NCBI GenBank assembly: GCA_022650895.1
Contig: JALCQC010000002.1
Location: 62,001 to 126,000 of the forward strand
From: Bifidobacteriaceae bacterium
Lineage (GTDB): Bacteria > Actinomycetota > Actinomycetes > Actinomycetales > Bifidobacteriaceae
Direction: 5' to 3'
DNA length: 64,000 nucleotides
Below are positions 34,476 to 43,552 of the stretch, piece after piece. The stretch's first letter is position 1. The number at the start of each line of letters is the position of its first letter. The translations under genes and the position numbers were made by a program. Under the pieces are notes generated by a model. The model searched no databases and was not told the DNA's origin. It saw only the letters and a program-made list of their open reading frames with translations.

Positions 34476-36344
34476 ATGACCAATATCCTTGTTTCCGTTG
34501 CTTGGCCGTATGCGAACGGCCCACGCCACATCGGCCACGTCGCTGGTTTTGGCGTGCCCTCTGACGTCTATGCTCGCTACGAACGTATGAAGGGCAATAA
34601 CGTCCTCATGGTGAGTGGCACCGATGAACACGGAACCCCCATCTTGGTGCAGGCGGAGAAGGAAGGTGTCAGCGCCCAGGAGCTCGCCAATCGCTACAAT
34701 CGTGTCATCGCCACGGATCTCGCCAATCTGGGGCTCAGCTATGACCTGTTCACTCGCACCACCACCGGCAACCACGAACACGTGGTCCAGGAGATGTTCA
34801 AACAGTGCCTGGCCAACGGCTACATCTACAAGGGCAAGCAGATGGTCGCCATTTCACCGTCGACCGGCCGCACTCTGCCGGACCGCTACATCGAGGGCAT
34901 CTGCCCCATCTGCGGCTATGACGGCGCGCGTGGAGACCAGTGCGACAACTGTGGCAACGAGCTCGACCCTATCGACCTCAAAAATCCGCGGTCGAAAATC
35001 AATGGCGAGACTCCGCTTTTCAAGGAGACCGAGCACTTCTTCCTCGATCTGCCAGCGCTCGCTGAGGCGAATCTTGCATGGCTCAACACCCGTGAAGGCT
35101 GGCGCACCAACGTCATCAACTTCTCGAAGGGCCTTTTCAAAGAGGTGAAGCCCCGTGCCATCACGCGCGACATCGACTGGGGAATCCCCGTGCCGGTGGA
35201 GGGCTGGATCGACAACCCCAACAAGAAGCTATATGTGTGGTTCGATGCCGTCATCGGCTACCTGTCAGCTTCCGTGGAATGGGCTCGTCGTAAAGGAACC
35301 CCGGATGCATGGAAGAAATGGTGGACGGACCCCGACGCTCCCGGCTATTACTTCATGGGCAAGGACAACATCACCTTCCACTCCCAGATCTGGCCTTCGG
35401 AGCTACTCGCCTACAACGGCGAGGGTTCGAAGGGCGGCAAGGTGGGCGCGCTGGGTCACCTCAACCTGCCTACTCAGGTGGTCGCCTCCGAATTCCTTTC
35501 CATGGAAGGCAAGAAATTCAGCAGTTCCCGCGGCATCGTCATCTATGTGAAGGACATCTTGGCCCGCTACCAAGTGGATGCGGTGCGCTATTACATCTCG
35601 GTCGCCGGTCCCGAAAACCAGGATTCCGACTTCACTTGGAAGGAATTCGTCCGGCACAACAACGAGGAGCTCGTCTCCGGGTGGGGCAATCTGGTCAACC
35701 GCGTCGCCACTCTGCTGTTCAAGAACTTTGGAGAGATTCCGGCCGTTGAGGACGGTTCACTGCGCCAGATCGACACCGACCTCCTCGCGGAAACGGAGAA
35801 GGGTTTCACTACGGTCGGTGATCTCATCGAGCAGCATCACCAGAAGGCGGCGCTCAACGAGGCGATGCGCATCGTCGGAGAGATCAACAAGTACATCTCC
35901 GCAACGGAGCCATGGAAGCTCAAGGAGGATCGTGTGCGTCTCGCGGCAGTCCTCAACACTGCGGCACAGGCGGTGTACGACGCCGACCTGTTGCTCGCGC
36001 CCTTCCTCCCTCATTCGGCTCAGAAGGTCTACGAGACGATGGGTGGCAAGGGCATCATTTCGCCGCTGCCACAGCTGAAGGACGTCGAGGACCTCGATAA
36101 GCCGGGCTTCACCTATCCCATCATCACCGGCGACTATGTTCTCGGCGAGAACATAGCGCCTTGGAAGCGCATGCCCGTCGTACCCGGCACCCCAATCTCC
36201 AAGCCGTCCCCCTTGTTCGTGAAGATTCCTCCCGAGGCCGTCGCCGAGGAGACCGAACGCATGGAGGCCGAGATCGCCGCACGTCAAGCCAAGGAACAGG
36301 AGCGTTTGGAGGAGGAGAAGGCAAAGCTCTCCAAAGAGAGCTGA
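34476..36344 (+). CDS. metG: Methionyl-tRNA synthetase
   Basis: This enzyme charges tRNA-Met with methionine in the cytoplasm. The class I HIGH motif is at residues 18-21 and the KMSKS-equivalent is KFSSS at 347-351. The zinc knuckle has C143, C146, C156 and C159. Length is 622 residues with a C-terminal Glu/Lys-rich helix and no tRNA-binding EMAP domain. The ATG at 34476 begins the canonical [15 protein letters not shown]; no ribosome-binding site is visible and the longer frame from 34428 does not match the family. It is divergent from the AbiEi-like gene and followed by a 270-bp gap with a possible small RNA. Confidence 0.97.
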   Translation: MTNILVSVAWPYANGPRHIGHVAGFGVPSDVYARYERMKGNNVLMVSGTDEHGTPILVQAEKEGVSAQELANRYNRVIATDLANLGLSYDLFTRTTTGNHEHVVQEMFKQCLANGYIYKGKQMVAISPSTGRTLPDRYIEGICPICGYDGARGDQCDNCGNELDPIDLKNPRSKINGETPLFKETEHFFLDLPALAEANLAWLNTREGWRTNVINFSKGLFKEVKPRAITRDIDWGIPVPVEGWIDNPNKKLYVWFDAVIGYLSASVEWARRKGTPDAWKKWWTDPDAPGYYFMGKDNITFHSQIWPSELLAYNGEGSKGGKVGALGHLNLPTQVVASEFLSMEGKKFSSSRGIVIYVKDILARYQVDAVRYYISVAGPENQDSDFTWKEFVRHNNEELVSGWGNLVNRVATLLFKNFGEIPAVEDGSLRQIDTDLLAETEKGFTTVGDLIEQHHQKAALNEAMRIVGEINKYISATEPWKLKEDRVRLAAVLNTAAQAVYDADLLLAPFLPHSAQKVYETMGGKGIISPLPQLKDVEDLDKPGFTYPIITGDYVLGENIAPWKRMPVVPGTPISKPSPLFVKIPPEAVAEETERMEAEIAARQAKEQERLEEEKAKLSKES

Positions 36345-36410
36345 AAGAAGAAAAAAGATAACTGAAAGAAGTCGGTACAGAATCTCCATTTCTGTTTATA
36401 TACTCAGGTT

Positions 36411-36557
36411 TTTTTCAGATAAACGCATTAGTTCGTTCAGAAAGCCGCCTGATACTGCAACTATCAGATGGTAATTCTGACGGAGACGCGCAAACGACTT
36501 CATAACTGAACCCTTCTTATCTCTCTCTAGCCCGGTAGCCCCTCTACCGGGCTTTTT
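36411..36557 (+). ncRNA. Candidate small structured RNA between metG and tatD
   Basis: A good -10 box, TATACT (36399-36404, within TATATACT), is followed about 125 bp later by a strong terminator. Between them CTGATA and TATCAG form a perfect hairpin with a seven-base loop, enclosed by CAGAA and TTCTG, then a single-stranded pyrimidine-rich stretch. No open frame occupies the space. The -35 region is weak. It could also be just the 3' end of the metG message; no known RNA family was recognised. Confidence 0.35.
36529..36557 (+). terminator. Intrinsic terminator between metG and tatD
   Basis: AGCCCGGTAG (36529-36538) and CTACCGGGCT (36544-36553) form a perfect ten-base stem with a five-base loop, followed by TTTTTCTTTT. 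Confidence 0.92.
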
Positions 36558-36615
36558 CTTTTGGCTTCTTCCGCCGTGAGAACAGGGCGTAGTGGTGAAT
36601 TGATAGAACTGAAAT

Positions 36616-37566
36616 ATGACAAAACATCATCGCAACCGCAGCTGGGCCCCCGCTCCGGAACCGCTCGCGACCCCAACTATTGACAATCACACCCACGTGG
36701 CCTCAGTGGTTCCCTTTGCCGCCGAGATGAATCGGCAGGCGCTGGAACGCGAACAGCCCGCCGTCCCTGTGTATTCGGTTGACGAGATCCTCAACCAGGC
36801 GGCGGCAGTGGGGATAGAGGGAATCGTTGACGTGGGATGCGAATACCCGAATCTGCAGGCGGCAGTGGATATGGCGAAGGAGTACCCGGGCCGCGTGCAT
36901 GCCGGTCTGGCGATTCATCCCAACGAGGCGGTTCTTCATGGCCATCATGGAGCGCAGGGGCCGGATGGCCTTGAGCTTTCCTACAAGCCGTGGCACGACG
37001 TGAGCTTCGAGGAGGCATTGGCGAAGGTCGCTGAACTGGCCAAGCAGAATCCTGACGAAGTGGTGGCCATCGGGGAGACGGGCATGGATTTGTTCCGGAC
37101 GGGCGAGCAGGCGATGGAGTTGCAGCGTCAGGCCTTCCGCGCGCACATCGCGTTGGCGAAAGAGCTGAATCTGCCGATGCAGATCCATGATCGTGACGCG
37201 CACAAGCCGGTGATCGAGACGCTTCTGGCGGACGGTTCGCCGGACCGTACAGTCTTCCACTCGTTTTCGGGAGGTCCCGACATGGCGAAGCTCGCCAACG
37301 AAAACGGCTGGTACCTGAGCTTCTCGGGAACGGTGTCGTACAAGGGGAATGATGACATTCGCCGCGCGCTGTCCCTCGTTGACAACGACCATATACTGGT
37401 GGAAACGGATGCTCCGTATCTCTCTCCGATGCCCTACCGCGGGCGTACCAACGCTCCCTATCTCATTCCCTACACACTGAAAGCCATGGCCGATGTTCTC
37501 GGTATGGATGTCCGAGAAGTCTCGGCACTCACGCGAAAGAATACGCACGATGTGTATGGGATCTGA
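36616..37566 (+). CDS. tatD: TatD-family metal-dependent hydrolase/DNase
   Basis: TatD enzymes are cytoplasmic metal-dependent TIM-barrel nucleases. This 316-residue protein has the metal-binding DNHTH (H25, H27), the conserved AIGETGMD, a QIHDRDAH segment (H of strand 5), VFHSFSGG and the C-terminal VETDAPYLSP. An N-terminal extension of about 20 residues precedes the barrel. It is on the same strand as metG, a usual neighbour in actinobacteria, but a terminator lies between them. The start at 36616 is the first ATG after the terminator; no strong ribosome-binding site is visible. Confidence 0.93.
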   Translation: MTKHHRNRSWAPAPEPLATPTIDNHTHVASVVPFAAEMNRQALEREQPAVPVYSVDEILNQAAAVGIEGIVDVGCEYPNLQAAVDMAKEYPGRVHAGLAIHPNEAVLHGHHGAQGPDGLELSYKPWHDVSFEEALAKVAELAKQNPDEVVAIGETGMDLFRTGEQAMELQRQAFRAHIALAKELNLPMQIHDRDAHKPVIETLLADGSPDRTVFHSFSGGPDMAKLANENGWYLSFSGTVSYKGNDDIRRALSLVDNDHILVETDAPYLSPMPYRGRTNAPYLIPYTLKAMADVLGMDVREVSALTRKNTHDVYGI

Positions 37567-37701
37567 CGGATTGAAGAGGTAGGGAAAGACCCGGAAAGGC
37601 TTGTGGCGGTGGTGATTCCGTGGTGTGTGGGAGTCGCGCGTGGAAGGGGATGTAGACGGCATCGCACAAAGTCACAATTTTCACAGGATTATCATTATCG
37701 C

Positions 37702-37732
37702 TGCAAACAGGATAGACTTCTGACCGTTTGCA
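37702..37732 (+). terminator. Hairpin TGCAAAC...GTTTGCA between tatD and kup
   Basis: Seven-base perfect arms with a 17-base loop are followed by CAATTTTC. It may terminate tatD or act in the kup leader. The loop is large and the T-run short. Confidence 0.4.
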
Positions 37733-37787
37733 CAATTTTCGTCGTATGAGTGTGATGCCTGAGATTCAGGCGCAAATGGAGGTTCCG

Positions 37788-40700
37788 ATGGCACAGCATA
37801 ACGGACGCTCGCGCAAGCGTGCGAAGGTGGATGCTCGAGTCTCTGAGGAGTCTGACAAGTCCTCACAGGACGCAGACCGAAGTTTGAAGCGTGCAGTCGA
37901 TGCCGAAGAAACCATGAGGATCGAAAGCATCGAAGACACGGGCAACATCGTTCCCAAGGGCACCATCACCAACGCCCCGAAGATCGACAAGCGAGCGATC
38001 TCACAGGAGGAGCGCCAAGCAGCCGAAGAGGCCAAGCGCAAGGCACGGAGGGCCGCGGAGTTGCAGAGCAAGCCCGCGCGCACCCGTCTAGGCCGCTGGT
38101 GGAGGAAGCTTCAGCAGTCACCTGACAAGATTTCGCTAGGCATGTCCATCGTCGCGCTGGGCGTGGTGTACGGCGATATCGGTACCTCGCCCCTTTACAC
38201 GGCTCAGACCTTCATCGCCGGCCAGGGAGGAATTCAGAACGCAGACCGTCCTGCGGTGCTCGGCATGTTGTCGCTGCTGTTCTGGTCCATCACCCTTATC
38301 ACCACGGTGAAATACGTCTTTATCGCCATGCGCATCGACAACAAGGGCGAGGGCGGCATTTTCGCGCTCTATACGCTGGTTCGCCGCTACGGCAGATGGC
38401 TCGCCATTCCGGCAATGATCGGCGGTGCCGCCTTCTTGGCGGATTCGGTACTGACACCGGCGGTCTCCATATCGTCCGCAGTCGAGGGCCTCAAGTCAAT
38501 TCCCGCCTTCGGCAGCGTCTTTAGTGAGAATGCGAATCTCACGCTGATCATCACTGCCGTCATCATTGTGGTTCTTTTCTCGGTTCAATCGCGAGGAACG
38601 GAACGCATCGGCAAGGTCTTCGGCTCCGTCGTCATGGTCTGGTTCGCCTTCCTCGCCATTGCCGGCGCCGTGAACCTATCCTCTGACTGGAGTGTCCTCG
38701 AGGCACTTAACCCCGTCTACGGATTGCAATTCTTGGTAAGTCCCGGTAATAAGGCCGGCTTGGCGATCATGGGAACGGTGTTCCTGGCGACCACCGGTGC
38801 CGAGGCCCTCTACTCCGATATGGGGCATGTGGGACGCGGAAACATCTACGTCACCTGGCCCTTCATCAAGATCGCGCTGGTGTTCTGTTACTTCGGACAA
38901 GGCGCGTGGATTCTTCAGAATAAGGACAATCCCGACGTTCAGGGCATTGAGAACCTGAATCCGTTCTTCCAGATGATCGATCCCAACATTCGTACGGTGG
39001 CGGTGGTGCTGTCGGTGGCTGCGGGCGTCATCGCCTCCCAGGCGTTGATCACCGGTGCGTTCACCATGGTCTCCGAGGCAACCGGCCTCAACTGGATGCC
39101 GCATCTGCAGGTGCGCTATCCCGCTCGTACGCGCGGGCAGCTCTACATTCCCGCCATCAACTTGGTGCTCTGTGTGGCGACCCTTGCGGTGCTGGCCCTG
39201 TTCAGGGACTCTCAGCATATTTCGGCGGCCTACGGACTCGCACTGACGATCACCATGATCACCACCACCATCCTGTTGGCGGCGCATATTTGGTGGAGCC
39301 AAAAGAAGCGGATCTTCGCCGTCGTCTTTCTGGTGGTGTTCCTCACCATTCAGGTCCTGTTCCTGGTGGCCTCTCTCGCGAAGTTCTTCCATGGTGGTTG
39401 GTTCACCATGGCATTGACGCTGGCAATTCTGGGTGTCATGTACTGCTGGGATGTGGGCACGAAGGTTGAACGCTCGCAGCGGCGGCATCTTTCGCCGGAG
39501 GAGTTCCTGCCCGCTCTCGACATGCTTCATCGCGACGAGCGCATCGACTACTGTGCCGCGAACGTGGTGTATCTCACCTCGGATACGGAGCTGCGGCGTC
39601 TGGATACCGATATCTTCTACTCCATCTTTGCCGAGCATCCCAAGCGGGCGCGTGCATGGTGGGCCGTATCGGTCCAGGTGACGGATGATCCGTTCACCCG
39701 CGAGTATTCGGTGGAAAACTTCGGCACGGACTTCCTGTTCCGCGTGCGTATTCGCATCGGCTTCAAGGTGAATCAAAACGTAGTGACCTATCTGCATCAA
39801 ATCATGCACGATCTCATTGAATCCGGCGAGTTGCCGGAGCAGTCCACCATCTACCCGAAGCTCGATGAGGATCAGCAGATCGGCACCATCAAGTACGTGC
39901 TCATCCACAAGAACCTCATCCCCGAATCAAAGATCACCACGCGCGGTGCCATGGCCCTCCGCGTGAAGTACGCCATCCGCCACGTTGCCGGCTCTCCGGT
40001 CAAGTGGTTCGGTCTGTCTGCCTACAACCCGTTGGTGGAGGTACTGCCCCTCTTCGTGAGCACTGTTGCAGTGGCTCCGCTGAAGCGGACGGCCTTGCGC
40101 AAGGTCAAGAGGCCGATCACGCTGCAGGCGATTCTCGCGGAGGCTGCCGAGGAGCAGGCTCAGGAGGAGGCCGACAAGGCCGAGAAAGCGGAAGAGGCGC
40201 AGAAGACTGCCGACTCTGCTGAATCTACCGACTCTGATGGCGCAGGCGTGGAGGACTCTGAGAAAGCTCGCGACAACAAGAGTTCGGCGGCAGTGAAGAC
40301 TGCTGGCACGAAAGCCACCGATACGAAATCCAGTGACAAGAAGGCTGCTGGCACACAATCAGCCGACGGGAAAATCGCCGATGGGAAAGCCGGTCCTTCT
40401 TCTTCGGACACTGACGGAGCTTCCTCCACACCTGGCAATGGTGTGGAAACGGCCTTGAAGAAGAAGTCTCCACGGGCAGGTCTACGCAAGGCAAAGCCGA
40501 AGGCGAAACCGGCATCACGGCTCAAGCACGGTGAGACTGGAAGCGACAAGGTGGAGACGGAGCGGAAGTCGTCGACCCGTGCCGGCGCTGGAAAGACGGC
40601 GATCGCCGTGAAGCGTGTACGTCGCAGAGCGACATCTGCCTCCGCTCGTTCCACCGCAAAACGCACCGTCTCAAAGGCGGCGAAGCGTTCCGCGGCGAAA

Positions 40701-40862
40701 CCGGCAATCAAGAAGGCTGTCACCAGAAAGGCCGTCGTCAAGAAGACGAAGCCTGTGTCATCGTCGATCTCTGCGAAGAGCGCCTCCGCGAAGGTCACGT
40801 CTGCGAAAGGACCATCCACGAAGGGTGCTTCGGCCAAGGACGAAGGCAAGGGCAAAGAGTAG
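37788..40862 (+). CDS. kup: Kup-family potassium transporter with long hydrophilic ends
   Basis: This is a proton-coupled K+ uptake protein with about 12 membrane segments. The first segment carries YGDIGTSPLY (residues 128-137), with the KYV...DNKGEGG loop downstream, both typical of Kup. A hydrophilic N-terminus of about 115 residues precedes it, much longer than usual. After the soluble C-terminal domain, residues about 788-1024 form a Ser/Ala/Lys-rich tail with repeats of the KxAGT or KSA kind, strongly basic near the end and reminiscent of histone H1 tails. ATG 37788 is chosen because GGAGG lies just upstream; the frame continues up to 37728 without one. A perfect terminator follows. Confidence 0.93.
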   Translation: MAQHNGRSRKRAKVDARVSEESDKSSQDADRSLKRAVDAEETMRIESIEDTGNIVPKGTITNAPKIDKRAISQEERQAAEEAKRKARRAAELQSKPARTRLGRWWRKLQQSPDKISLGMSIVALGVVYGDIGTSPLYTAQTFIAGQGGIQNADRPAVLGMLSLLFWSITLITTVKYVFIAMRIDNKGEGGIFALYTLVRRYGRWLAIPAMIGGAAFLADSVLTPAVSISSAVEGLKSIPAFGSVFSENANLTLIITAVIIVVLFSVQSRGTERIGKVFGSVVMVWFAFLAIAGAVNLSSDWSVLEALNPVYGLQFLVSPGNKAGLAIMGTVFLATTGAEALYSDMGHVGRGNIYVTWPFIKIALVFCYFGQGAWILQNKDNPDVQGIENLNPFFQMIDPNIRTVAVVLSVAAGVIASQALITGAFTMVSEATGLNWMPHLQVRYPARTRGQLYIPAINLVLCVATLAVLALFRDSQHISAAYGLALTITMITTTILLAAHIWWSQKKRIFAVVFLVVFLTIQVLFLVASLAKFFHGGWFTMALTLAILGVMYCWDVGTKVERSQRRHLSPEEFLPALDMLHRDERIDYCAANVVYLTSDTELRRLDTDIFYSIFAEHPKRARAWWAVSVQVTDDPFTREYSVENFGTDFLFRVRIRIGFKVNQNVVTYLHQIMHDLIESGELPEQSTIYPKLDEDQQIGTIKYVLIHKNLIPESKITTRGAMALRVKYAIRHVAGSPVKWFGLSAYNPLVEVLPLFVSTVAVAPLKRTALRKVKRPITLQAILAEAAEEQAQEEADKAEKAEEAQKTADSAESTDSDGAGVEDSEKARDNKSSAAVKTAGTKATDTKSSDKKAAGTQSADGKIADGKAGPSSSDTDGASSTPGNGVETALKKKSPRAGLRKAKPKAKPASRLKHGETGSDKVETERKSSTRAGAGKTAIAVKRVRRRATSASARSTAKRTVSKAAKRSAAKPAIKKAVTRKAVVKKTKPVSSSISAKSASAKVTSAKGPSTKGASAKDEGKGKE

Positions 40863-40877
40863 TGAGAATGAAATGAA

Positions 40878-40910
40878 GGGGAGTCGGCCTGCGGACCGGC
40901 TCCCTTTTTT
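40878..40910 (+). terminator. Intrinsic terminator after kup
   Basis: GGGGAGTCGG (40878-40887) pairs with CCGGCTCCC (40896-40904) with one mismatch, and TTTTTT follows. Confidence 0.9.
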
Positions 40911-41020
40911 CTGACCTTTTCTGGGAACAAGATGTGAGCAAGCAAAGAGTATTCCGCTAAAAATAGGCATAATGATGATTTTTGTGGAATTTCAGCAGGT
41001 GACTCCGCTAGGCTCGATAC

Positions 41021-42292
41021 ATGGACAACGGACGCTTGCATTACGCACACATGGGCGCGACGGTGAATGAACACCATCTCGAATCGCTCATGCGCTTCAT
41101 TTCACAGGGCCAAAAGCCCCACGAGGAGTATGCGTATGGAATCGAAATCGAGCATTTGCCGGTCAGCAATACGAGCGATCATGCCGTGGACCTCTATTCC
41201 ACACCGGGGGTGGAGGACTTCCTTCGAGAGATCGCACCCTATTTTGACCCTCATCGCGAGACGTGGGAGCGAGGTCATCTGCTCGGCGTCAACCGCGAGG
41301 GTTTGGATGTGTCGCTTGAACCGGGTGGTCAGATAGAGACCGCCATCGGGCCTGCAAAGGACACCGAGGAGATCGACCGTATCTACAAGCAGTTCCGTGA
41401 GCTGGCGGATCCGGTGATGAGTCGGCTGGGATTCCGGCTGGTGAACTACGGCTACCAACCCCACACCACCTGCGACGTCGTCAAGATACTGCCGACCGGC
41501 AGATACACGAGTCTCAACGAGTACTTCGGCAGAATCGGCAGCTATGGCATCCCCATGATGCGCTGCTCGGCGTCAACGCAGGTGAGCATCGATTTTTCCA
41601 GTGAACGCGACTGCATCACGAAGATGCGTCTCGGCTGTGCGGTGGGGCCTTTACTGGCGTGGTTCTTCCGCAACTCTCCCTACTTCGAAGGCAGGGAGAA
41701 CCCTCTTCCGCTACTGCGTCAGGAAATGTGGGATAACCTCGATCCACAGCGCACGGGACTCGTGCCCGGGCTCTATGAGGACGGTTTCGGTTGGGAGGAT
41801 TACGCGGCGGATATCCTTTCGACCCCGCTCTTGGTGGCGGATCTTCAGTCGACTCCGGAGTACGAGGGGAGCCACCAGGTCTTCACCGCATGGCGTCAGA
41901 ATGCGGGCGAGATCTACCCCGATCGCATGCTGAACGACGCCGAGGTGAGCCATATCCTCTCCACCCATTTCAACGACGTCCGTCTGAAGAACTTTCTGGA
42001 GTTCAGGCACTGGGATTCACTGCCGATGGAGCGTGCGCTCAAACTCGTGGAGATCGTAGGACGCCTGTTCTACGACGATGCGGAGATTGATCGCCTTTCG
42101 CATTTCTTCAGCGGCCTTGCGGCAACGGACGTCATCGCGGCAAAGGCGATGCTGCAGTCGGATTCCGCACAGGCACGCCCCTACGGGCGGAGCATGGAGG
42201 AGTGGAGAGATTTCCTCGGACTGACCGAGGACGATCTTGCGCACGACGTTCCGGGCGATACGCAGCGCCCCGGAGTGTTTCAGACCGTGTGA
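41021..42292 (+). CDS. Glutamate-cysteine ligase family 2 protein (GshA/EgtA-like)
   Basis: This is a 423-residue member of the GCS2 family, ATP-dependent ligases that join the gamma-carboxyl of glutamate to cysteine or another amine. Visible landmarks are YGIEIEHLPVS near residue 40, SLEPGGQIETAIGP near 100 (ATP/Mg and glutamate site), a QPHT segment near 147 and the RCSASTQVSIDF strand, all characteristic of the EgtA and plant-type GshA branch. The ATG at 41021 has no ribosome-binding site and follows a TAGGCT box by ten bases, so the transcript may be leaderless. It precedes a class II amidotransferase gene by 192 bp, an arrangement that recalls the egtA-egtC pair. The real product (gamma-glutamylcysteine or another gamma-glutamyl compound) is not known. 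Confidence 0.85.
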   Translation: MDNGRLHYAHMGATVNEHHLESLMRFISQGQKPHEEYAYGIEIEHLPVSNTSDHAVDLYSTPGVEDFLREIAPYFDPHRETWERGHLLGVNREGLDVSLEPGGQIETAIGPAKDTEEIDRIYKQFRELADPVMSRLGFRLVNYGYQPHTTCDVVKILPTGRYTSLNEYFGRIGSYGIPMMRCSASTQVSIDFSSERDCITKMRLGCAVGPLLAWFFRNSPYFEGRENPLPLLRQEMWDNLDPQRTGLVPGLYEDGFGWEDYAADILSTPLLVADLQSTPEYEGSHQVFTAWRQNAGEIYPDRMLNDAEVSHILSTHFNDVRLKNFLEFRHWDSLPMERALKLVEIVGRLFYDDAEIDRLSHFFSGLAATDVIAAKAMLQSDSAQARPYGRSMEEWRDFLGLTEDDLAHDVPGDTQRPGVFQTV

Positions 42293-42297
42293 CGTCG

Positions 42298-42376
42298 CGG
42301 TGTGCCGGTGTGCTGGTGTGCTGGTGTGACATTGATGTTGATGTTCCGGTGTCTTGACGTTGACGTTCTGTGACGG
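42298..42376 (+). repeat. Low-complexity short tandem repeats
   Basis: The gap after the ligase gene contains GGTGTGCT repeated, then TGATGT twice, then TGACGT twice. It looks like slippage-prone sequence; no gene or hairpin of note was seen. Confidence 0.6.
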
Positions 42377-42484
42377 CTGGCAGCCCTCGGTGAGGCTTTA
42401 GCTGCAAGCACACGGAGGGGAAGGTACTCTGGGAGGGAGTTGTTTTATAGCTGTGGGACCGGACTGAAGGGACGGAGTCAACCA

Positions 42485-43348
42485 GTGTGCAGACTGCTTG
42501 CTTACGCGGCGACGAAGGAGAATAAGAGTCTCAAGGAGATTCTGACGCCGACGCAGGTCGAAGGCTATCTGTGGATGTCAACCATCCACAACGATGGCTG
42601 GGGAGCGGCACACATGGTCGATGCCTCCGATTCCGCCCATATCGAGGACGGTGGCGCGCCCAGCCGTGACACCACCACCAGCATTTACAAATCCACGGAA
42701 TCCGCGTTCCTCGATCCCATGGTGGAAGCCGTCACCGACCAACAGGCGCGTTCGGCCATCTTCCATCTCCGTCTGGCAACTCCCGGAATCCCTCTTGAAA
42801 TCGACAATCAGCAGCCTTTCTCGTGTGACGGTATCACCTTCAGCCACAACGGCTCCATTGAGGATGACAAGGGAAGCATCCTTGATCTGCCGGTGGAGGA
42901 GTGGCCGGTGACATATGAGGAATTCGAACGCACGGGTGGTCGCTCCGACTCTGCCCTGCTGTTCGCCCTCATCATCAGGAAATATGGGGAAGACGGCAAT
43001 CTGGTGAAGGCAATGATCGATGCCATCGCATGGTTCCGCACCAAGTACCCAGAGGCAACGTTCAACTGCGCGCTCCAGACCGAGGACGCCCTGATCTTCA
43101 CCCACGCTGCCAGTGAGGGGCCGCTGAGCGAGGAGCTCGGCAAGATCTACACCGAAAAGGGCTTCGCCAACCACATCGCCGACTATCGCGACATCAAGTA
43201 CCGCGAGCTCCCGGGCGAGGGCATCGTCATCGCCTCCACGGGTTTCTCGCAGCGCGAAAAGGACGGGTGGAAGGAACTCCCCAACAACGCCCTCATTGCA
43301 GTGGATACACACACTGGCAAATACGAAACGGTCGCCATTCCTCACTGA
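42485..43348 (+). CDS. Class II glutamine amidotransferase (YafJ/EgtC-like)
   Basis: This is an Ntn-hydrolase that removes the gamma-glutamyl or amide group from a glutamine-like substrate. The GTG at 42485 places cysteine at position 2 (MCRLLAYA), which becomes the N-terminal nucleophile after methionine removal; the longer frame from 42440 would destroy this. Further motifs are LATPGIP near residue 100, FSHNGSIED and GRSDSALLF. GGACGGAG lies upstream. Length is 287 residues, as usual for YafJ/EgtC proteins. Its neighbour is a glutamate-cysteine ligase homologue, which suggests a joint gamma-glutamyl pathway. The physiological substrate is unknown. Confidence 0.9.
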   Translation: MCRLLAYAATKENKSLKEILTPTQVEGYLWMSTIHNDGWGAAHMVDASDSAHIEDGGAPSRDTTTSIYKSTESAFLDPMVEAVTDQQARSAIFHLRLATPGIPLEIDNQQPFSCDGITFSHNGSIEDDKGSILDLPVEEWPVTYEEFERTGGRSDSALLFALIIRKYGEDGNLVKAMIDAIAWFRTKYPEATFNCALQTEDALIFTHAASEGPLSEELGKIYTEKGFANHIADYRDIKYRELPGEGIVIASTGFSQREKDGWKELPNNALIAVDTHTGKYETVAIPH

Positions 43349-43383
43349 GATGTCCCCGCATGCTGCCTAAGGTGATTCACCAA

Positions 43384-43445
43384 TAACGAGCCGACCCTTG
43401 GCTTTGGCATGTCGTGATGTGCCTTGGCGTGCTCCGAGCTCGTTA
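43384..43445. other. Long inverted repeat TAACGAGC...GCTCGTTA
   Basis: Perfect eight-base arms are 46 bases apart, and the enclosed sequence can form a second stem (GGCA...TGCC). It lies in the 204-bp gap before the first MHS transporter. It might be a structured leader or a regulator site. No known riboswitch class was recognised. Confidence 0.35.
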
Positions 43446-43552
43446 CGTGCAAGGCCACATAAAACACTGTGCGAGAGGTGAATTTTGCTCTCGGATACGG
43501 TGCGTGGCGACGGCGATAACCCTAGGCTTCACGGCCGTTGGGCAAGGAGATT

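Noticed and set aside
37567-37787. Possible potassium or c-di-AMP riboswitch before kup
   Set aside because: The conserved core sequences of known ydaO-type and kimA-type leaders were not found; only a simple hairpin is present.
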